DNA from: Sphingomonas crocodyli
GTDB taxonomy: Bacteria; Pseudomonadota; Alphaproteobacteria; Sphingomonadales; Sphingomonadaceae
Length of the DNA: 64,000 nt
Direction: 5' to 3'
NCBI RefSeq assembly: GCF_004005865.1
Contig: NZ_SACN01000002.1
Span: forward strand, 554,757-618,756
The position numbers and the translations under genes are program-made. Within the stretch, counting starts at the first letter, position 1. Each line of letters begins with the position of its first letter. This document shows positions 1-10,869 of this stretch, in pieces. The notes beneath the pieces are model-generated. The model saw only the letters and a list, made by a program, of their open reading frames with translations. It was not told where the DNA came from and made no database searches.

Positions 1-422
1 ATCACGACGGTTCCGCCGCGCACCTCGATCCGATCGCCGGGCAGGCCGATGACGCGCTTGATGAAGTCGGTGTCGGCCTGCGGCGGCTTCAGGATCACGA
101 TATCGCCGCGCTCGGGCAGGCGCCCGAACACGCGGCCCCGGATGAAGGGCAGGACGTGAAAGCTGGGCGACACATAGGACCAGCCATAAGGATATTTGGT
201 CACGACCAGACGATCGCCGGTGATCAGCGTCGGCATCATCGATTCGGACGGGATGTAGAACGGCTTGGCGATGAAGCTGTGGAAGCCGAGCACCGCCAGG
301 ATCAGCCACAATATGCCACGGATCTCGCCGAGCCAGTCGGTCTTGGGCTTGTCCGCCTTTGCATCCTTGCCGGGGGTCGGTTCGATCGAACTGGTCGAAA
401 CCTCGATAGGCTGATCGCTCAC
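1..422 (-). CDS. lepB: Signal peptidase I (partial, C-terminus cut by window edge)
   Basis: Inner-membrane serine protease that removes signal peptides from exported proteins. At least 140 residues are present from a GTG start at 422. After a charged N-terminus of about 30 residues comes one membrane segment (GILWLILAVLGFHSFIA), then the catalytic serine box (PSESMMPT) and the catalytic lysine box (KRVIGLPGD). Both catalytic residues of the Ser/Lys dyad are therefore visible. The C-terminal third lies beyond position 1. It is the last visible gene of a minus-strand run pyrE-pdxJ-acpS-lepB, with 13 bp separating it from acpS, so co-transcription is likely. Confidence 0.93.
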   Translation of the reverse strand, partial: MSDQPIEVSTSSIEPTPGKDAKADKPKTDWLGEIRGILWLILAVLGFHSFIAKPFYIPSESMMPTLITGDRLVVTKYPYGWSYVSPSFHVLPFIRGRVFGRLPERGDIVILKPPQADTDFIKRVIGLPGDRIEVRGGTVV

Positions 423-435
423 CGCGATCCTCTCC

Positions 436-837
436 TCAAAGCGGGCGCGCATACAGGATGACGAACGCCTGCGCCCAGGGATGATCGTCCGTCATCGTCA
501 AATGTACCTCAACCGCGTGGCCCGGCGGCGTCAATGCGTCAAGCCTTGCCTTGGCCCCGTTCGACAAATGCAATGTGGGGGCGCCCGACGGCAGGTTCAC
601 CACGCCGATATCCTTCATATAGACGCCGGCCTTGAAGCCGGTGCCCACCGCCTTGCTGAACGCTTCCTTCGCCGCGAATCGCTTGGCGTAGGTTCCGGCG
701 CGGGTGAAGGGTCGCTTTTCGGCCTTCCTGTGCTCGGTTTCGGTGAAGACGCGCTGGATGAATCGGTCGCCGAAGCGATCGAGCGAGGCCTGGATCCGCT
801 CGATATTGCACAGGTCCGATCCGATCCCGATGATCAT
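436..837 (-). CDS. acpS: Holo-[acyl-carrier-protein] synthase
   Basis: Transfers 4'-phosphopantetheine from CoA to apo-acyl carrier protein, activating fatty acid synthesis. The 133 residues match the usual family length. The N-terminal [12 protein letters not shown] box supplies the Mg-binding Asp, and [14 protein letters not shown] supplies the conserved Glu/Lys pair. Its ATG overlaps the pdxJ stop by 4 bp (ATGA), which indicates translational coupling with pdxJ. The order pdxJ-acpS-lepB is widespread in Alphaproteobacteria. Confidence 0.96.
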   Translation of the reverse strand: MIIGIGSDLCNIERIQASLDRFGDRFIQRVFTETEHRKAEKRPFTRAGTYAKRFAAKEAFSKAVGTGFKAGVYMKDIGVVNLPSGAPTLHLSNGAKARLDALTPPGHAVEVHLTMTDDHPWAQAFVILYARPL

Positions 838-1562
838 CCCCGCGCCTCGTCCATCAGGCCGCGCATCCGCTGCACGACGGGGCCGAGCCCTTCGAAGATC
901 GCCTCGCCGATCAGGAAGTGGCCGATATTGAGTTCGGCAATCTGCGGGATCGCCGCGATCGGCTGCACATTGTCGAAGGTCAGACCGTGGCCGGCATGCG
1001 GCTCGATCCCGTTCTTGGCGGCCAGCGCCGCGGCATCGGCGATCCGGCGCAGCTCGACCGCGCGTTCCTCGCCCTCGCTATGCGCGTAGCGGCCGGTGTG
1101 GAACTCGACCACGGGGGCGCCCAGCGACAGCGCCGCCTCGATCTGGCGCGCGTCGGGTTCGATGAACAGGCTCACGCGGATGCCCGCGTCGGAAAGGCGC
1201 GCGATCATCGGCTTCAGGTGATTGTGCTGGCCCGCGGCGTTGAGGCCGCCCTCGGTCGTCACCTCCTCGCGCCGTTCGGGAACGATGCAGGCGGCGTGGG
1301 GGCGATGCTTGAGCGCGATCGCCAGCATCTCCTCGGTCGCCGCCATCTCCATGTTGAGGGGCAGGGCGATCGCGCCGATCAGATGGGCGATATCCTGATC
1401 GATGATGTGGCGGCGATCCTCGCGCAGATGCGCGGTGATGCCGTCGGCCCCCGCCTCCTGCGCGACGATCGCGGCGCGGATCGGATCGGGATAGGCGCCG
1501 CCGCGCGCGTTCCGAATCGTCGCGACGTGATCGATGTTGACGCCCAGACGGAGGTGGCTCAC
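834..1562 (-). CDS. pdxJ: Pyridoxine 5'-phosphate synthase
   Basis: Condenses 3-amino-2-oxopropyl phosphate with 1-deoxy-D-xylulose 5-phosphate in the DXP-dependent pathway to vitamin B6. The 242 residues form the usual TIM-barrel length. Recognisable boxes include the N-terminal [18 protein letters not shown], the [16 protein letters not shown] segment and the phosphate-binding GHGLTFDNV region. It overlaps acpS downstream by 4 bp and pyrE upstream by 4 bp, so pyrE-pdxJ-acpS are probably translated as a coupled block. Confidence 0.97.
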   Translation of the reverse strand: MSHLRLGVNIDHVATIRNARGGAYPDPIRAAIVAQEAGADGITAHLREDRRHIIDQDIAHLIGAIALPLNMEMAATEEMLAIALKHRPHAACIVPERREEVTTEGGLNAAGQHNHLKPMIARLSDAGIRVSLFIEPDARQIEAALSLGAPVVEFHTGRYAHSEGEERAVELRRIADAAALAAKNGIEPHAGHGLTFDNVQPIAAIPQIAELNIGHFLIGEAIFEGLGPVVQRMRGLMDEARG

Positions 1563-2143
1563 GGCTTGGCCCTGCTTCCGGGCTTCACCGCGGGGATCGC
1601 CTCCAGTTCGGGCGGCAGCGCGTCGGGCGCATAGGTCGGCACTTCGAGTCGGATCAGCGGAAAGAAGGGGACGCCCAGATCGGCGGTGCCGTTCGACCGG
1701 TCGATCAGGGACGCAGCCGCGATCACCTCGCCGCCGGCCTCCGCCACCGCCTTGATCGCCTCACGCGACGAAAGGCCCGTCGTCACGACGTCCTCCATCA
1801 GCAGCACCTTCTGCCCTGGATTGAGGCGGAAGCCGCGGCGCAGGCCGAAAACGCCCTCGGGCCGTTCGACGAACATCGCGTCGAGGCCCAGCGCGCGGCC
1901 CATTTCGTGCCCGGCGATCACGCCGCCCATTGCAGGCGAGACGACGGCTTCGAGCTGGATCTTGATCTTGTCGGGGATCTTGAGCGCCAGCGCCTGCGCG
2001 AGTCTTTCGCCCCGCGCCGGGTTCATCAAAACCCGCGCGCATTGCAGGTAGCGCGGGCTGCGCAGGCCCGATGATAATATGAAATGGCCTTCGAGCAGCG
2101 CCTCGGCCTCACGGAACTCGGCCAGCACCTCTTCGTCGGTCAT
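1559..2143 (-). CDS. pyrE: Orotate phosphoribosyltransferase
   Basis: Converts orotate plus PRPP to orotidine 5'-monophosphate in pyrimidine synthesis. The 194 residues include the PRPP-binding signature [17 protein letters not shown] and an N-terminal [11 protein letters not shown] box typical of this phosphoribosyltransferase. I place the start at the internal Met ([17 protein letters not shown]) because the 15 upstream residues of the open frame look unlike the family. First gene of the minus-strand run pyrE-pdxJ-acpS-lepB. The 200 bp to the divergent coxB presumably hold both promoters. Confidence 0.95.
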   Translation of the reverse strand: MTDEEVLAEFREAEALLEGHFILSSGLRSPRYLQCARVLMNPARGERLAQALALKIPDKIKIQLEAVVSPAMGGVIAGHEMGRALGLDAMFVERPEGVFGLRRGFRLNPGQKVLLMEDVVTTGLSSREAIKAVAEAGGEVIAAASLIDRSNGTADLGVPFFPLIRLEVPTYAPDALPPELEAIPAVKPGSRAKP

Positions 2144-2343
2144 TCGATATCCCCCGGCTTGGCTTTCAATATCGCCGCTTTGCAGCATCGGCCCAGATAG
2201 GCGTGTGCGATAATCGCTTCAACCGCTTGCATTCCGCGCCATCCAGTGCTTGAGGGCGCGGGGAGCGACGCCTATAAGGCGCTCGATTTTCGACGGGCCC
2301 GATAACAAAGCCGTGGGTTTCCGCCGCGTTGACCGGGGGTAAG

Positions 2344-3366
2344 ATGAAGACGTTCAAGACGATGATCATGGGGCTGGCGCTGGCCCTCGCCCCCGCGGCG
2401 GCGATGGCGCAGGAGGCGGCTCCGGCCGCGACTCCCGCTGCTGCGCCTGCAGCACCCGCAGCCGGGGCAGAGGCTGTGGCTGCGAAGCCCGCGTTCCAGC
2501 ACATGGCCCCGACGGCGGACATCGGTCAGCCGATCCCCGGCGGCTTCAAGCTGCAGCCGCAGGTCACCCAGATCGGCCATGATGCGCAGTGGATGCACGA
2601 TTCGCTGCTGATGCCGATCATGACGATCATGTCGGTCTTCGTGCTGATGCTCCTGGTCTGGGTGGCGATTCGCTACCGCGCCGGCGCCAACCCGGTGCCG
2701 TCGAAGACCAGCCACAACACGATGATCGAGGTCGTCTGGACGCTGGCTCCGGTCCTGATCCTGCTCGTGATCGCGGTCCCCTCGATCCGCCTGCTCGCGC
2801 ATCAATATGCGCAGCCCAAGGCGGACGTGACGATCAAGGTGATCGGCAACCAGTGGTACTGGACCTATCAGTATCCGGATAATGGCGACTTCGAACTCGT
2901 TTCGAACATGCTGCCCGAAGACAAGCGCAAGCCCGAGGATGGCCCCCGCCTCCTCGCGGTCGACGAGCGCGTCGTCGTTCCGGTCAACAAGGTCGTGAAG
3001 CTGATCGTCACCTCGAACGACGTGATCCACAGCTTTGCGGTTCCCGCCTTCTGGACCAAGATGGACGCCGTCCCCGGCCGTCTGAACGAAACCTGGTTCA
3101 AGGCCGAGAAGGAAGGCCTCTATTTCGGCCAGTGTTCGGAACTGTGCGGCGCGCGCCACGGCTATATGCCGATCGCGGTCGAGGTTGTGTCCGACGCGAA
3201 GTATGCCGAATGGGTCCGTTCGAAGGGCGGCAAGATGCCGGGTGAGGGCGAGGCCGCTGCGGCGCCTGCTGCCGCTCCGGCTCCGGCCGCTGCGGCCCCC
3301 GCCGAGGCGGCTCCGGCCGGCGAAAACGCCGCCGAGCCCGCCGCTTCTCAGCCCGCGCAGAATTAA
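2344..3366 (+). CDS. ctaC: Cytochrome c oxidase subunit II
   Basis: Periplasmic CuA-bearing subunit of the aa3-type terminal oxidase; it accepts electrons from cytochrome c. The 340 residues comprise a signal peptide ending near AAAMAQ, an Ala/Pro-rich linker, two membrane helices (about residues 88-108 and 133-153) and the cupredoxin domain. CuA ligands are visible in GQCSELCGARHGYM and in the upstream His of DVIHSF; the aromatic electron-entry patch is NQWYWTYQYP. A low-complexity Ala/Pro tail follows the domain. The start at 2344 follows a GGGGG-rich ribosome site; a Met five codons upstream is less likely. First gene of the oxidase operon. Confidence 0.97.
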   Translation: MKTFKTMIMGLALALAPAAAMAQEAAPAATPAAAPAAPAAGAEAVAAKPAFQHMAPTADIGQPIPGGFKLQPQVTQIGHDAQWMHDSLLMPIMTIMSVFVLMLLVWVAIRYRAGANPVPSKTSHNTMIEVVWTLAPVLILLVIAVPSIRLLAHQYAQPKADVTIKVIGNQWYWTYQYPDNGDFELVSNMLPEDKRKPEDGPRLLAVDERVVVPVNKVVKLIVTSNDVIHSFAVPAFWTKMDAVPGRLNETWFKAEKEGLYFGQCSELCGARHGYMPIAVEVVSDAKYAEWVRSKGGKMPGEGEAAAAPAAAPAPAAAAPAEAAPAGENAAEPAASQPAQN

Positions 3367-5067
<1,701 letters not shown>

Positions 5068-5094
5068 TCGGCTCTGACGACCAAGGAATGAGGG

Positions 5095-5128
5095 GCCGCC
5101 GCTTCGACGACACCGTCAAAGCGGCGGC
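5095..5128 (+). terminator. Hairpin between ctaD and ctaB
   Basis: A 10-bp perfect inverted repeat (gccgccgctt / aagcggcggc) with a 14-nt loop lies in the 101-bp gap between ctaD and ctaB. No U-tract follows. It is more likely a processing or attenuation hairpin that lets subunit II/I mRNA accumulate over the assembly-factor message than a full terminator. Confidence 0.4.
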
Positions 5129-5168
5129 TTCGGTTAGGGATCCTGTAGTTTAGGATTGGCGTATCACG

Positions 5169-6077
5169 ATGGCGAGCCAGCCTTTTTCCGAAGCCCAGAC
5201 GACCACGGCCGAATGGCGCGATTTCGTCGCGCTGCTCAAGCCGCGCGTCCTGACGCTCGTCGTCTTCACCGGGCTGTGCGGGCTGCTGGCCGCACCCGCG
5301 CATATCAATCCGGTTCTGGGTTTCACTGCCGTCCTCTGCATCGCGCTCGGCGCGGGCGCGGCGGGTGCGCTCAACCAGTGGTATGAAGCGGATATCGACG
5401 CGGTGATGAAGCGCACCGCCAATCGCCCGCTGCCCGCCGGCCGGATGGATCGCCAGACCGCGCTCCACTTCGGCGTCGGCCTCGCCGCCTTCTCGGTCCT
5501 GCTGATGGGCCTCGCGGTCAACATATTGTCGGCCGCGATCCTCGCGGTTTCGATCCTGTTCTATGTCGTCGTCTATACGATCTGGCTGAAGCGCCGGACC
5601 CCGCAGAACATCGTGATCGGTGGTGCGGCGGGCGCCTTCCCCGTGATGATCGGCTGGGCCGCGGCGACGGGCCGGGTGGAGATGCTCCCCGTCCTGATGT
5701 TCGCCACGGTGTTCCTGTGGACGCCGCCGCATTTCTGGGCGCTCGCCCTGTTCATCAACTCGGATTATGCCCGCGCCGGCGTGCCGATGCTGCCCGCCGT
5801 CGCGGGGCAGCGCGTCACCCGCATCCAGCAATTGCTCTACACGCTGCCGATGGTCGCATCGGCCGTCGCACCCTGGCCGCTGGGCCTGACCGGCGCGATC
5901 TATGGCGTGGGCACCGCGATCCTCTCGGCCATCTTCCTGCTGCTGTCGATTCGCGTCGGCTTCAGCCGGGTTGCCGATCCCGCCGCGATGAAGGCCGAAC
6001 GCCATCTGTTCGCTTTCTCGATCGCCTATCTCTTCGCGATCTTCGGCCTCCTCGTTGCCGACAAGGTGTTCGCATGA
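5169..6077 (+). CDS. ctaB: Protoheme IX farnesyltransferase (heme O synthase)
   Basis: Membrane prenyltransferase that attaches a farnesyl group to protoheme, giving heme O, the precursor of the heme a used by the oxidase encoded alongside. The 302 residues form the usual multi-helix UbiA fold. The polyprenyl-diphosphate/Mg signature [20 protein letters not shown] is clear, and a second Asp-containing loop follows near [14 protein letters not shown]. Its stop overlaps the start of the small coxF-like gene by 4 bp. Confidence 0.96.
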   Translation: MASQPFSEAQTTTAEWRDFVALLKPRVLTLVVFTGLCGLLAAPAHINPVLGFTAVLCIALGAGAAGALNQWYEADIDAVMKRTANRPLPAGRMDRQTALHFGVGLAAFSVLLMGLAVNILSAAILAVSILFYVVVYTIWLKRRTPQNIVIGGAAGAFPVMIGWAAATGRVEMLPVLMFATVFLWTPPHFWALALFINSDYARAGVPMLPAVAGQRVTRIQQLLYTLPMVASAVAPWPLGLTGAIYGVGTAILSAIFLLLSIRVGFSRVADPAAMKAERHLFAFSIAYLFAIFGLLVADKVFA

Positions 6078-6205
6078 CCGATTTCACGCCCGAACAGCAG
6101 GCCGAGATTCGCCGCAAGCAGAAGTCGCGCGCGGTTGTCACCGCCGTGATCCTGGGCGCGCTCGTCATCCTGTTCTACGCGATCTCGATCGCCAAGATGC
6201 TGTGA
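6074..6205 (+). CDS. Small CoxF-like membrane peptide of the oxidase operon
   Basis: A 43-residue peptide with a charged N-terminus ([16 protein letters not shown]) and a single C-terminal membrane helix ([20 protein letters not shown]). It overlaps ctaB by 4 bp (ATGA) and ctaG by 4 bp (GTGA), so it is locked into the translation of the assembly genes. Peptides of this form occupy the same position in many alphaproteobacterial cox operons and are called CoxF; the function is presumed to be in oxidase assembly. The name is inferred from position and shape. Confidence 0.8.
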   Translation: MTDFTPEQQAEIRRKQKSRAVVTAVILGALVILFYAISIAKML

Positions 6206-6777
6206 GCAGCGCGGCCGCCCCTGCAGATCGCAACCGTCGCGTTGCGCTGATCGCCCTGTTCATGGCGATCGCGATGCTTGGCCTCGGCTATGCCGCGGTG
6301 CCGCTCTATCGCATCTTCTGCCAGGCGACGGGCTTTGGCGGCACGCCGATGCGCGCGGCCGCCGATGCGACGCCGGGCGAGGTGGCGGGCAAGATGATCG
6401 ACATCCGCTTCGACGCGAATGTCTCGCCCAACCTGCCGTGGCAGTTCGCGCCGGAAAAGAAGAGCGAGCGGATCGTCATCGGCCAGCGCAAGATGGCATT
6501 CTTCGTCGCGAAGAATCTCAGCAACGAGCCCATCACCGGCACGGCGGCCTATAACGTCACGCCCGAGCTGGCCGGCGCCTATTTCACCAAGATCCAGTGC
6601 TTCTGCTTCACCAGTCAGACGCTGAAGCCCGGAGAGACGGTGCGCATGCCCGTCATCTATTATGTCGACCCCGCGATCCTGAAGGATAAGGAAGCGGGCA
6701 AGTTCAACGAAATCACGCTGTCCTACACCTTCTTTCCCGACAAATCCGCTGTGGATTCGCCGGCGACGGGCGGTTAA
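6202..6777 (+). CDS. ctaG: Cytochrome c oxidase assembly protein CtaG/Cox11
   Basis: Membrane-tethered copper chaperone that delivers Cu to the CuB site of subunit I. The 191 residues start with one membrane helix (about residues 14-34), then a conserved Cys in the YRIFCQATGFGG box and the copper-binding CFCF motif (residues 133-136), followed by the Cox11 beta domain. The GTG start at 6202 overlaps the preceding stop by 4 bp. Longer readings upstream run through coxF in another frame and are not credible. Confidence 0.95.
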   Translation: MSSAAAPADRNRRVALIALFMAIAMLGLGYAAVPLYRIFCQATGFGGTPMRAAADATPGEVAGKMIDIRFDANVSPNLPWQFAPEKKSERIVIGQRKMAFFVAKNLSNEPITGTAAYNVTPELAGAYFTKIQCFCFTSQTLKPGETVRMPVIYYVDPAILKDKEAGKFNEITLSYTFFPDKSAVDSPATGG

Positions 6778-6820
6778 GGGACGGCAAAGCCAACCATATA
6801 CGAGCATCAGGGGCACGAAC

Positions 6821-7690
6821 ATGGCCGGAGCGAAGAGCCACGATTATCACATCCTACCGCCGAGCCCGTGGCCCTTCATGGGCTCGATGTCGGCGCTGGC
6901 CCTCTTCGGTGGCCTGACGATGTGGATGCACGCCGTGCCTTATGGCGCGGCCATCGGCATCGCCGGCTTCATCGGCGTTCTCGCCACCATGTTCTTCTGG
7001 TGGTCGGACGTGATCAAGGAAGCGCATGCCGGCGATCACACGCCTGTCGTCGGGCTGCACCTGCGCTACGGCATGATCCTGTTCATCGCTTCGGAAGTGA
7101 TGTTCTTCGTCGGCTGGTTCTGGGCGTGGTTCGATTTCTCGCTCTTCCCCGCCCCGGTGCAGGTCGCAGACGGCGTCGTCTCGCTGATCGAGGGGCCGAA
7201 CAGCATCACGCACGCCGCCGGCCTGTGGCCGCCCAAGGGCCTGGAAGTTATCGACGCCTTCCACTTCCCGCTGCTCAACACGCTGATCCTGCTCTGCTCG
7301 GGCACCACGATCACCTGGGCGCACCACGCCCTGCTGCACGGCGATCGCGATGGTCTGAAGAAGGGGCTGTGGCTCACGATCATCCTGGGCGCGATCTTCT
7401 CGTGCATCCAGTTCTACGAATATGCCCATGCGCCGTTCGGCTTTAAGGGGCTGAACTATGCCGCCGCCTTCTACATGGCGACCGGCTTCCACGGCTTCCA
7501 CGTGCTGGTCGGCACGATCTTCCTGATCGTGAACCTGATCCGCGCATATAAGGGTGACTTCACCCCGAAGCAGCATTTCGGCTTCGAAGCGGCGGCCTGG
7601 TACTGGCACTTCGTCGACGTCGTGTGGCTGTTCCTCTTCGTCGTCGTCTATGTCTGGGGCGGCTGGGGCGCAGCGGTTCACGCCGGCTGA
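6821..7690 (+). CDS. ctaE: Cytochrome c oxidase subunit III
   Basis: Third core subunit of the aa3 oxidase; seven membrane helices that stabilise subunit I and the proton-uptake pathway. The 289 residues show family hallmarks: an N-terminal HDYHILPPSPWPFMGS, the MILFIASEVMFFVGWFWAWF helix with its conserved Glu, and a C-terminal WYWHFVDVVWLFLF helix. It sits 43 bp after ctaG and precedes a strong hairpin, which fits its being the last subunit gene of the operon. Confidence 0.97.
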   Translation: MAGAKSHDYHILPPSPWPFMGSMSALALFGGLTMWMHAVPYGAAIGIAGFIGVLATMFFWWSDVIKEAHAGDHTPVVGLHLRYGMILFIASEVMFFVGWFWAWFDFSLFPAPVQVADGVVSLIEGPNSITHAAGLWPPKGLEVIDAFHFPLLNTLILLCSGTTITWAHHALLHGDRDGLKKGLWLTIILGAIFSCIQFYEYAHAPFGFKGLNYAAAFYMATGFHGFHVLVGTIFLIVNLIRAYKGDFTPKQHFGFEAAAWYWHFVDVVWLFLFVVVYVWGGWGAAVHAG

Positions 7691-7716
7691 TCCGAAGCTT
7701 CGGACGCAAGACAAAG

Positions 7717-7744
7717 GGGCGCGGTGGCGATGGTCACCGCGCCC
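7717..7744 (+). terminator. Hairpin after ctaE
   Basis: A 10-bp GC-rich inverted repeat (gggcgcggtg / caccgcgccc) with an 8-nt loop lies 27 bp after the ctaE stop. It is followed by ttcgtcgttt, a weak T-rich tail. This is the likely end of the main oxidase transcript; DUF983 and surf1 follow and may depend on read-through. Confidence 0.5.
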
Positions 7745-7766
7745 TTCGTCGTTTAGGGACAGCGCG

Positions 7767-8138
7767 ATGAGCGACCTCACGCCCCCCCCTCCGGTCGACG
7801 CCGCCCTGCGCGGCCTGTGCCCGCGTTGCGGCGCGCCGGGGCTGTTCGCGGGCTTCCTGCGCTTCGCCAGCCGCTGCCGGGGCTGTGACCTCGATTATGA
7901 CGGGTTCAACGTCGGCGATGGCGCGGCCGCCTTCCTGATCCTGATCATCGGCGCGATCGTGTCGGTGCTGGCGATCGTCGTCGAACTGTCGGTGTCGCCG
8001 CCCTGGTGGGTGCATGTGATCCTGTGGCTGCCGCTCACGATCGGGCTGACAATCGTGTCGCTGCGCTTCGCCAAGGGGCTGCTGCTCGCGCTCGAATATC
8101 GCAACGCCGCGCGCGAAGGGCGGATCATCAAGCCATGA
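7767..8138 (+). CDS. DUF983 family membrane protein
   Basis: A 123-residue protein with an N-terminal zinc-ribbon-like pair of CxxC motifs (LCPRCGAPGLF and CRGCDLDYDG), then two strong membrane helices (about residues 45-68 and 75-95). DUF983 proteins often sit between ctaE and surf1 in Alphaproteobacteria, as here, and are presumed to help oxidase assembly. I take the ATG at 7767; the longer open frame upstream overlaps ctaE out of frame. The stop overlaps the surf1 start by 4 bp. Confidence 0.85.
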   Translation: MSDLTPPPPVDAALRGLCPRCGAPGLFAGFLRFASRCRGCDLDYDGFNVGDGAAAFLILIIGAIVSVLAIVVELSVSPPWWVHVILWLPLTIGLTIVSLRFAKGLLLALEYRNAAREGRIIKP

Positions 8139-8758
8139 AGCCGGTTCCCATCCTCCCGACCATCCTTGTCGCCGCCGCGGTCGCGACGATGATCTGGCTC
8201 GGCCTGTGGCAGGTCCGCCGTGCCGAGTGGAAGGAAGGCATGCTCGCCACCTACACCGCCGCGGTCGGCAAGGATCCGGTTCCGGGCATTCCCGCAGACG
8301 ATGCGATCGACAGCGTCGCCTTCCGCCGCGCGCATGTCGCCTGCACGGTCACGAGCGCGCCGATCCAGCAGGGCGGGCGTAACCAGCGGTCCGAAACCGG
8401 CTTCCGCAACTTCGTCGGCTGCGCGCTGGCCGACGGGCGGACGATGATGGCGGATATCGGGTGGAGCGGGATCAGCGCAAAGCCGGTGCCCCCGTCCAAC
8501 GGCACCGCGCTCGCCTCGATCGGCCGCCTCGTGCCCGATCCCGAACTGGCCGCGCGTGTGATCAAGGGCGCCGGCCATCCGCTCCCCTGGCTTGTCGTCA
8601 TGGAAAGCCCGGTGCCCGGCTATCAGCCGAGCCTGCCGCCCGAAATCGGAGACATCCCCAACAACCATCGCAGCTATGCGGTGCAGTGGTTCCTGTTCGC
8701 GAGCGTGGCGGTGATCATCTACATCATCGCACTGCGCCGTCGCTGGAGGCAAAGGTGA
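8135..8758 (+). CDS. SURF1 family cytochrome oxidase assembly protein
   Basis: The 207 residues have the SURF1 plan: an N-terminal helix (PTILVAAAVATMIWLGLWQVRR), a periplasmic domain and a C-terminal helix (WFLFASVAVIIYIIALRRR). SURF1 proteins bind heme a and support maturation of subunit I. The conserved GLWQ(V/L)RR at the end of helix 1 and the NNHxxYAxQW box before helix 2 (here NNHRSYAVQW) are present. Coupled by 4-bp overlaps to DUF983 upstream and to the racemase downstream. Confidence 0.93.
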   Translation: MKPVPILPTILVAAAVATMIWLGLWQVRRAEWKEGMLATYTAAVGKDPVPGIPADDAIDSVAFRRAHVACTVTSAPIQQGGRNQRSETGFRNFVGCALADGRTMMADIGWSGISAKPVPPSNGTALASIGRLVPDPELAARVIKGAGHPLPWLVVMESPVPGYQPSLPPEIGDIPNNHRSYAVQWFLFASVAVIIYIIALRRRWRQR

Positions 8759-9447
8759 AGACGATCGGCATATTGGGCGGGATGAGCTGGGAAAGCTCCG
8801 CCGCTTATTACGCGCTCATCAACCGTGGGGTGCGCGATCGGCTCGGCCCCCCGCATTCGGCGCGCACGCTGATGCTCTCGGTCGATTTCGCGGAGATCGC
8901 CACGCGCCAGCATGACGGCGACTGGGCGGGACTGGAGGCGATGATGGTCGCCGAGGCCAGGCATATCGAGGCGGGTGGCGCGGACATGCTGCTGATCGCC
9001 ACCAACACGATGCACATCGCCGCCGATGCGGTGCAGGCCGCGATCGCGATCCCGCTGCTCCACATCGGCGATGTCACGGCGGCGGCGATCCGCGCGGCGG
9101 GTTTTGACAAGGTGGGCCTGCTCGGCACCGCCTTCACGATGGAAAAGCCCTTCTACCGCGAACGTATCGCGGCCGGGATCGGCGGCGAGGTGATCGTGCC
9201 GAGCGACGCCGATCGCGCGACCGTCCACCGCATCATCTATGACGAGCTGATCGCCGGCATCGTCCGCGACGAATCGCGCGAGGAATATCGCGGCGTCATC
9301 GCGCGTCTGGTGGCGCAGGGCGCGCAGGCGATCATCCTCGGCTGCACCGAAATCATGCTGCTGGTGGGGGAGGACGACAGCACCGTGCCCCTGTTCGACA
9401 CGACGACGCTGCACGCGGCAGCGGCGGTGGAGGCGGCTCTCTCCTAA
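8755..9447 (+). CDS. Aspartate/glutamate racemase family protein
   Basis: The 230-residue product belongs to the cofactor-independent Asp/Glu racemase superfamily (two alpha/beta lobes). The N-terminal signature is IGILGGMSWESS. The first catalytic position lies in ATNTMH, where the residue is Thr, while the second is the Cys of LGCTEI. The Thr/Cys pair resembles E. coli YgeA-type enzymes and differs from the Cys/Cys pair of broad racemases. The GTG start at 8755 overlaps the surf1 stop by 4 bp, so it is translated with the oxidase assembly genes, although a role in assembly is not expected. Confidence 0.85.
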   Translation: MKTIGILGGMSWESSAAYYALINRGVRDRLGPPHSARTLMLSVDFAEIATRQHDGDWAGLEAMMVAEARHIEAGGADMLLIATNTMHIAADAVQAAIAIPLLHIGDVTAAAIRAAGFDKVGLLGTAFTMEKPFYRERIAAGIGGEVIVPSDADRATVHRIIYDELIAGIVRDESREEYRGVIARLVAQGAQAIILGCTEIMLLVGEDDSTVPLFDTTTLHAAAAVEAALS

Positions 9448-9448
9448 A

Positions 9449-9574
9449 GTCCTCCCCGGAACGGGGAGGGGGACCATGCGGAGCATGGTGGAGGGGGCAG
9501 GAGGCTGGGTGTTGTCGCTTGTGGCGAACCCCCTCCGTCGCCTTCGGCGCCACCTCCCCGTACCGGGGAGGATT
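9449..9574. repeat. REP-like palindromic element
   Basis: Outer arms cctccccggaacggggagg and cctccccgtaccggggagg flank inner segments of the type gggggaccatgcggagcatg and ccctccgtcgccttcggcgcc. The whole block between the racemase and the convergent transporter is such composite palindrome. Related blocks lie at 10,870-11,010, 54,540-54,665 and 57,418-57,557. These look like bacterial REP/BIME-type repeats and may also end transcription from both sides. Confidence 0.75.
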
Positions 9575-10840
9575 TCAGGATGGTTTGGTCTCCGGCATCC
9601 GCCACAACACCGGCAGCACGCACAACGCGACCGCCGCGATCATCACGCCCGGCACCAGCGGCGATCCGGTGCGCGTGATCAGCAGGTGGGCGAGCCACGG
9701 CGTCACCCCGCCGAAGATCGCGGTCGCGCCCGTCGCGCCGAAGGCGAGGCCGCTGAGCCGCCCTTCGCCGGGCAGCAATTCCGCCGTCGCGACCGCCCCG
9801 ACCGCGCTCACCGCGCCGCCCAGACCCGCGAGCGCCACGGCCCCCGCCAGCACCGCGCCGAAGCCTGCGCCCGCCATCGTTCCGAACAAGGCGATCGGCA
9901 GGATCGCCCCGCCCAGCCCGACGGCGATCAGCACCGGCCGCCGCCCGATCCGATCGGACAGCAGGCCGACCAACGGCGTCACCGCGATCACCACCACGGC
10001 CGCGATCGTCGACAGGCTCAGCGCATCGGCTTCCCCCATCGTGCGCGTCGCAGTCAGGAAGGCGGGGACATAGGTGATGCCGACATAATAGCTGATCGAT
10101 CCCAGCGCCGAGATCGCAAAGCCGCGTGCGATGGCGGCGCGATGATGGCGTGCGGCATGGGCGATCGGGTTGGCGGGCACCGATCCTTCGGCGCGCTGCC
10201 GCTCGAATTCGGGGCTCTCCTCCATGCTCGCGCGCATGATCAGGACCGCGCCGGCCAGTGCCGCGCCGATCAGGAAGGGGATGCGCCAGCCCCAGCTGTC
10301 GAGCGCGGCCGGGGCGATGCTCGCGACGGTCACGGCGGATATGCCGACGGCGAGCAAGGCGCCCAGCTCGCTCGCCGCCGAGGCCGAGGAGGTGATCAGC
10401 CCGCGCCTGTTGGGCGCAGCACCTTCGATCAGATAGGCGACCACCCCCGTATATTCGCCGCCCACCGCGAAGGCCATGACGCAGCGGAGCAGGATCAGCG
10501 CGACGCCCGCCCCCGGTCCGATCGCCTCGCGCGTGGGGAGCAGCGCGGTCGCCAGCATCGCCGCGGTCATCAGCGCCATCGATCCCAGCATCGCGCGCCG
10601 CCGCCCATATCGGTCGCCGATATGCCCGAACAGGATCGCGCCGATCGGCCGCAGCAGATAGGCGATCGCAAAGCCGCCCAAGGTCGTCACCACCGAAGCC
10701 TCGCCCGCGCCGAAGAACAGCCGCGACAGGATCGTGACCAGATAGAGGTAGAGCGTGAAATCGTACCACTCGACCACCGTCGAAAAGGCCGCTATCGCCA
10801 TCGACGTGCGCGAGATCGGGCGGTGGAGTGGGGTGGTCAT
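9575..10840 (-). CDS. MFS transporter, metabolite:H+ symporter (MHS) type
   Basis: A 421-residue protein with twelve predicted helices. The N-terminal AFSTVVEWYDFTLYLYL box and the loop 2-3 motif GHIGDRYGRRRAMLGSM are characteristic of the MHS subfamily (KgtP, ProP, ShiA and citrate carriers); the loop 8-9 copy is SDRIGRRPVLI. The substrate cannot be read from sequence: osmolytes, 2-oxoglutarate, dicarboxylates and aromatic acids are all possible. The gene stands alone on the minus strand with REP-like palindromes on both sides, as though this interval had been inserted between surf1 and thrC. Confidence 0.85.
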   Translation of the reverse strand: MTTPLHRPISRTSMAIAAFSTVVEWYDFTLYLYLVTILSRLFFGAGEASVVTTLGGFAIAYLLRPIGAILFGHIGDRYGRRRAMLGSMALMTAAMLATALLPTREAIGPGAGVALILLRCVMAFAVGGEYTGVVAYLIEGAAPNRRGLITSSASAASELGALLAVGISAVTVASIAPAALDSWGWRIPFLIGAALAGAVLIMRASMEESPEFERQRAEGSVPANPIAHAARHHRAAIARGFAISALGSISYYVGITYVPAFLTATRTMGEADALSLSTIAAVVVIAVTPLVGLLSDRIGRRPVLIAVGLGGAILPIALFGTMAGAGFGAVLAGAVALAGLGGAVSAVGAVATAELLPGEGRLSGLAFGATGATAIFGGVTPWLAHLLITRTGSPLVPGVMIAAVALCVLPVLWRMPETKPS

Positions 10841-10869
10841 CGGGGGAGTGTAGTCGAGGGCAGAGCCTT

